From Comamonadaceae bacterium (GTDB taxonomy: Bacteria; Pseudomonadota; Gammaproteobacteria; Burkholderiales; Burkholderiaceae_C), in NCBI GenBank assembly GCA_947454955.1, contig CANGLW010000006.1, positions 1-64,000 on the forward strand: a stretch of 64,000 nucleotides of DNA, read 5' to 3'. Both the position numbers and the translations under genes were made by a program. A model generated the notes under the pieces. It was not told the origin of the DNA. It saw only the letters and a program-made list of their open reading frames with translations, and searched no databases. Positions 62,436 through 64,000 of the stretch are shown one piece after another; the first letter of the stretch is position 1, and the number at the start of each line of letters is the position of its first letter.

Positions 62436-62933
62436 ATGTTTGAAGTCCTCGTCTATGTTTACGAAAACTACTGGCGCGGCGATGCGTGTCCTGATGCCCA
62501 GCATCTGGAACGCAAACTCAGCTCGGTAGGTTTTGAGTCTGAAGACATCCTGCAAGCGCTGGATTGGCTCGACGGCCTGCGACTGGCCTCTCAGGAAATC
62601 AAATGGCATGCCGACGATGCCGCGTCCGAGTCGGCCCACGCCGTGCTGGAGCCCTCGGCCAACAGCATGCGCATCTACACCAAGGCAGAGCTGGATCACC
62701 TGGGCTCAGAAGCCCTGGGCTTCATCACCTTCCTGGCCGACTCCCATGTGTTGCCCGCAGCCATGCGCGAGCTGGTGCTGGACCGCGCGATGGCAGCCCC
62801 CGGCGGCCCCGTGTCGCTCGATGATCTCAAGATCATTGTGCTGATGGTCTACTGGCGCTTTGGCGAAGAGCCTGATGCGCTGGTGCTCGATGAGCTGTGC
62901 GACGTGGCCACGCTGGACCGCGTTGCGCACTGA
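62436..62933 (+). CDS. smg: Smg family protein (DUF494)
   Basis: 165 residues matching the Smg/DUF494 family: MFEVLVYVYENYW at the start, the central RIYTKAELDHLGSEALGF, and VSLDDLKIIVLMVYW near the end. The molecular role is not established; it is regularly found next to dprA and topA. The start lacks a Shine-Dalgarno but has a -10-like TACATT 6 nt upstream. Confidence 0.94.
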   Translation: MFEVLVYVYENYWRGDACPDAQHLERKLSSVGFESEDILQALDWLDGLRLASQEIKWHADDAASESAHAVLEPSANSMRIYTKAELDHLGSEALGFITFLADSHVLPAAMRELVLDRAMAAPGGPVSLDDLKIIVLMVYWRFGEEPDALVLDELCDVATLDRVAH

Positions 62934-62987
62934 AAATCATCTGCCTACCTCGCTAAAGCCCTCTCAAGCCTAAAGCCTTAAGGGCAC

Positions 62988-63020
62988 AAAAAAAGAGCTC
63001 CTGGTAGGAGCTCTTTTTGT
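62988..63020. terminator. Bidirectional terminator between smg and secF
   Basis: GAGCTCCT (62995-63002) and AGGAGCTC (63006-63013) form a perfect 8-bp stem with a GGT loop, flanked by A7 and T5. It serves convergent smg and secF. Confidence 0.9.
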
Positions 63021-63974
63021 TTACACCACCGCACCCGAGTTCGGGTCGTTGGGGTCGTCTTCTTTGCGGGGGGCGGCTTTGATCAGGTCTTCGCGCTTGA
63101 TGCCCAGCCACATGGCAATGGCTGCGGCCACGAACACCGACGAGTAAATGCCAAACAAAATGCCGATGGTCAGCGCCAGCGCAAAATAGTGCAGCGTGGC
63201 GCCACCGAACAGCAGCATCGAAAGCACCATGAGCTGCGTGCAACCGTGGGTGATGATGGTGCGGCTGATGGTAGAGGTGATCGCGTTGTCGATGATCTCC
63301 ACCGTGCTCATTTTTCGATAGCGGCGGAAGTTCTCGCGAATCCGGTCAAAAATCACCACCGATTCGTTCACCGAATATCCCAGCACCGCCAACACAGCAG
63401 CAAGGACCGGCAGCGAAAACTCCCACTGGAAGAACGCGAAAAAGCCCAGGATGATGATCACGTCGTGCAAGTTGGCGATGATGGCCGCCACCGCGAACTT
63501 CCACTCGAAACGAATGGCCAGGTACAGCACGATGCCCACAATCACAAAGGCCAGGGCTTTCAAGCCGTCCACCGCCAATTCGTCGCCCACCTGCGGCCCC
63601 ACAAACTCGGTGCGGCGCAGCTCGGCAGAGGGGTCCACCGCTTTGAGGGCGGTGAGCACCTGCTCGCTTTGCTGGGCCGAGTTCGAGCCCTTTTGCACCG
63701 GCATGCGAATCAGCACATCGCGCGCGGTGCCGAAGTTCTGCACTTGCACATCGGTCAAACCAAGTTTGGCGATGGTGTCGCGCACATTGTTCAGGTCAGC
63801 ACTTTGGCTGTAGCTCACCTCCATCAAGGTGCCGCCGGTGAACTCCACCGAGAGGTGCAAACCGCGCGAGAACAAGAAGAACACCGCGGCCAAGAAGGTG
63901 ATGAGCGAGACCGCGTTGAGCACCAGCGCGTGGCGCATGAACGGGATGTCACGCTTGATTTTGAAAAATTCCAT
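63021..63974 (-). CDS. secF: Protein translocase subunit SecF
   Basis: 317 residues with six membrane helices. The N-terminal FKIKRDIPFMRHA, the periplasmic VEFTGGTLMEVSYS, and the conserved GYSVNESVVIFDRIRENFR are typical. With SecD it uses the proton motive force to help pull proteins through SecYEG. secD should lie just upstream, beyond the right edge. Confidence 0.97.
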   Translation of the reverse strand: MEFFKIKRDIPFMRHALVLNAVSLITFLAAVFFLFSRGLHLSVEFTGGTLMEVSYSQSADLNNVRDTIAKLGLTDVQVQNFGTARDVLIRMPVQKGSNSAQQSEQVLTALKAVDPSAELRRTEFVGPQVGDELAVDGLKALAFVIVGIVLYLAIRFEWKFAVAAIIANLHDVIIILGFFAFFQWEFSLPVLAAVLAVLGYSVNESVVIFDRIRENFRRYRKMSTVEIIDNAITSTISRTIITHGCTQLMVLSMLLFGGATLHYFALALTIGILFGIYSSVFVAAAIAMWLGIKREDLIKAAPRKEDDPNDPNSGAVV

Positions 63975-64000
63975 GAGAGTTCCTTGTAGCCTCGGCGCTC

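Noticed and set aside
1-64000. tRNA, rRNA, riboswitch, insertion sequence or prophage
   Set aside because: None recognised by eye in either strand; a covariance-model scan would be needed to exclude small RNAs.

Overview
This window looks like chromosome of a betaproteobacterium of the order Burkholderiales, most likely family Comamonadaceae (Limnohabitans/Rhodoferax-like). That placement is an inference from high-GC coding sequence, dense operons with ATGA overlaps, and gene neighbourhoods I associate with this order: def-fmt divergent from dprA-smg; tsaB-rimI-udg; ssb and uvrA flanking an MFS gene; pyk, fba, purC, purE, purK and sua5 on one strand. I saw no rRNA, tRNA, CRISPR array, transposase or prophage. 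No frameshifted gene was evident.

Layout. 1-3367 (minus) is the N-terminal part of a very large repeat protein or adhesin that runs off the left edge. 3368-4204 is an AT-rich non-coding island. 4205-5769 (plus) holds two secreted proteins: a bacterial member of the plant EXORDIUM/PHI-1 family and a small NTF2-like partner. 5770-11359 (minus) carries mtnN, fadD and the proton-translocating transhydrogenase pntAB. 11522-19393 has a NUDIX hydrolase (plus), a GGDEF-EAL protein and tcuAB for tricarballylate oxidation (minus), then mnmA and a formylglycine-enzyme-like secreted protein (plus). 19453-26170 covers ssb and an MFS transporter (minus), then uvrA, an EamA permease and a FitAB-type toxin-antitoxin pair (plus). 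26238-34027 is mostly minus: an RcnB-like protein, pyrF, a VanA-like Rieske oxygenase with a lysine-tailed MarR regulator, an unknown membrane protein, a type-4 uracil-DNA glycosylase, rimI, tsaB and an EamA permease; one further EamA permease is on plus.

34099-35837 (plus) is dacB plus a SemiSWEET. 35842-38057 (minus) is a tight five-gene metal-handling cluster, probably for copper or mercury: Met-rich protein, CusF-like protein, beta-barrel, periplasmic HMA protein and MerT-like membrane protein. 38108-51643 is a purine/glycolysis block on minus (sua5, purK, purE, purC, fba, pyk). It is interrupted by a plus-strand cassette (CnoX-like thioredoxin, HDOD protein, MHYT hybrid histidine kinase) and by a MshQ-like DUF6701 surface protein. 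51825-56319 (plus) has a secreted metallo-beta-lactamase-fold protein, a Tat-exported small subunit with a GMC oxidoreductase and a ribbon-helix-helix protein, and gloA. 56316-63974 carries pgk, a second FitAB-type pair, azlDC, fmt and def (minus), dprA and smg (plus), and secF (minus).

Themes. Surface and secreted proteins are prominent (giant repeat protein, EXORDIUM-like protein, MshQ-like protein, GMC/Tat pair). Two systems handle t6A/s2U tRNA modification (tsaB, sua5, mnmA). Several start codons lie only 6-9 nt after a -10-like hexamer (TAnAAT type), which suggests leaderless transcripts; two divergent gene pairs share gaps of 22 and 32 bp built this way. The least described elements are the five-gene metal cluster, the EXORDIUM-like pair and the lysine-tailed MarR/VanA module.
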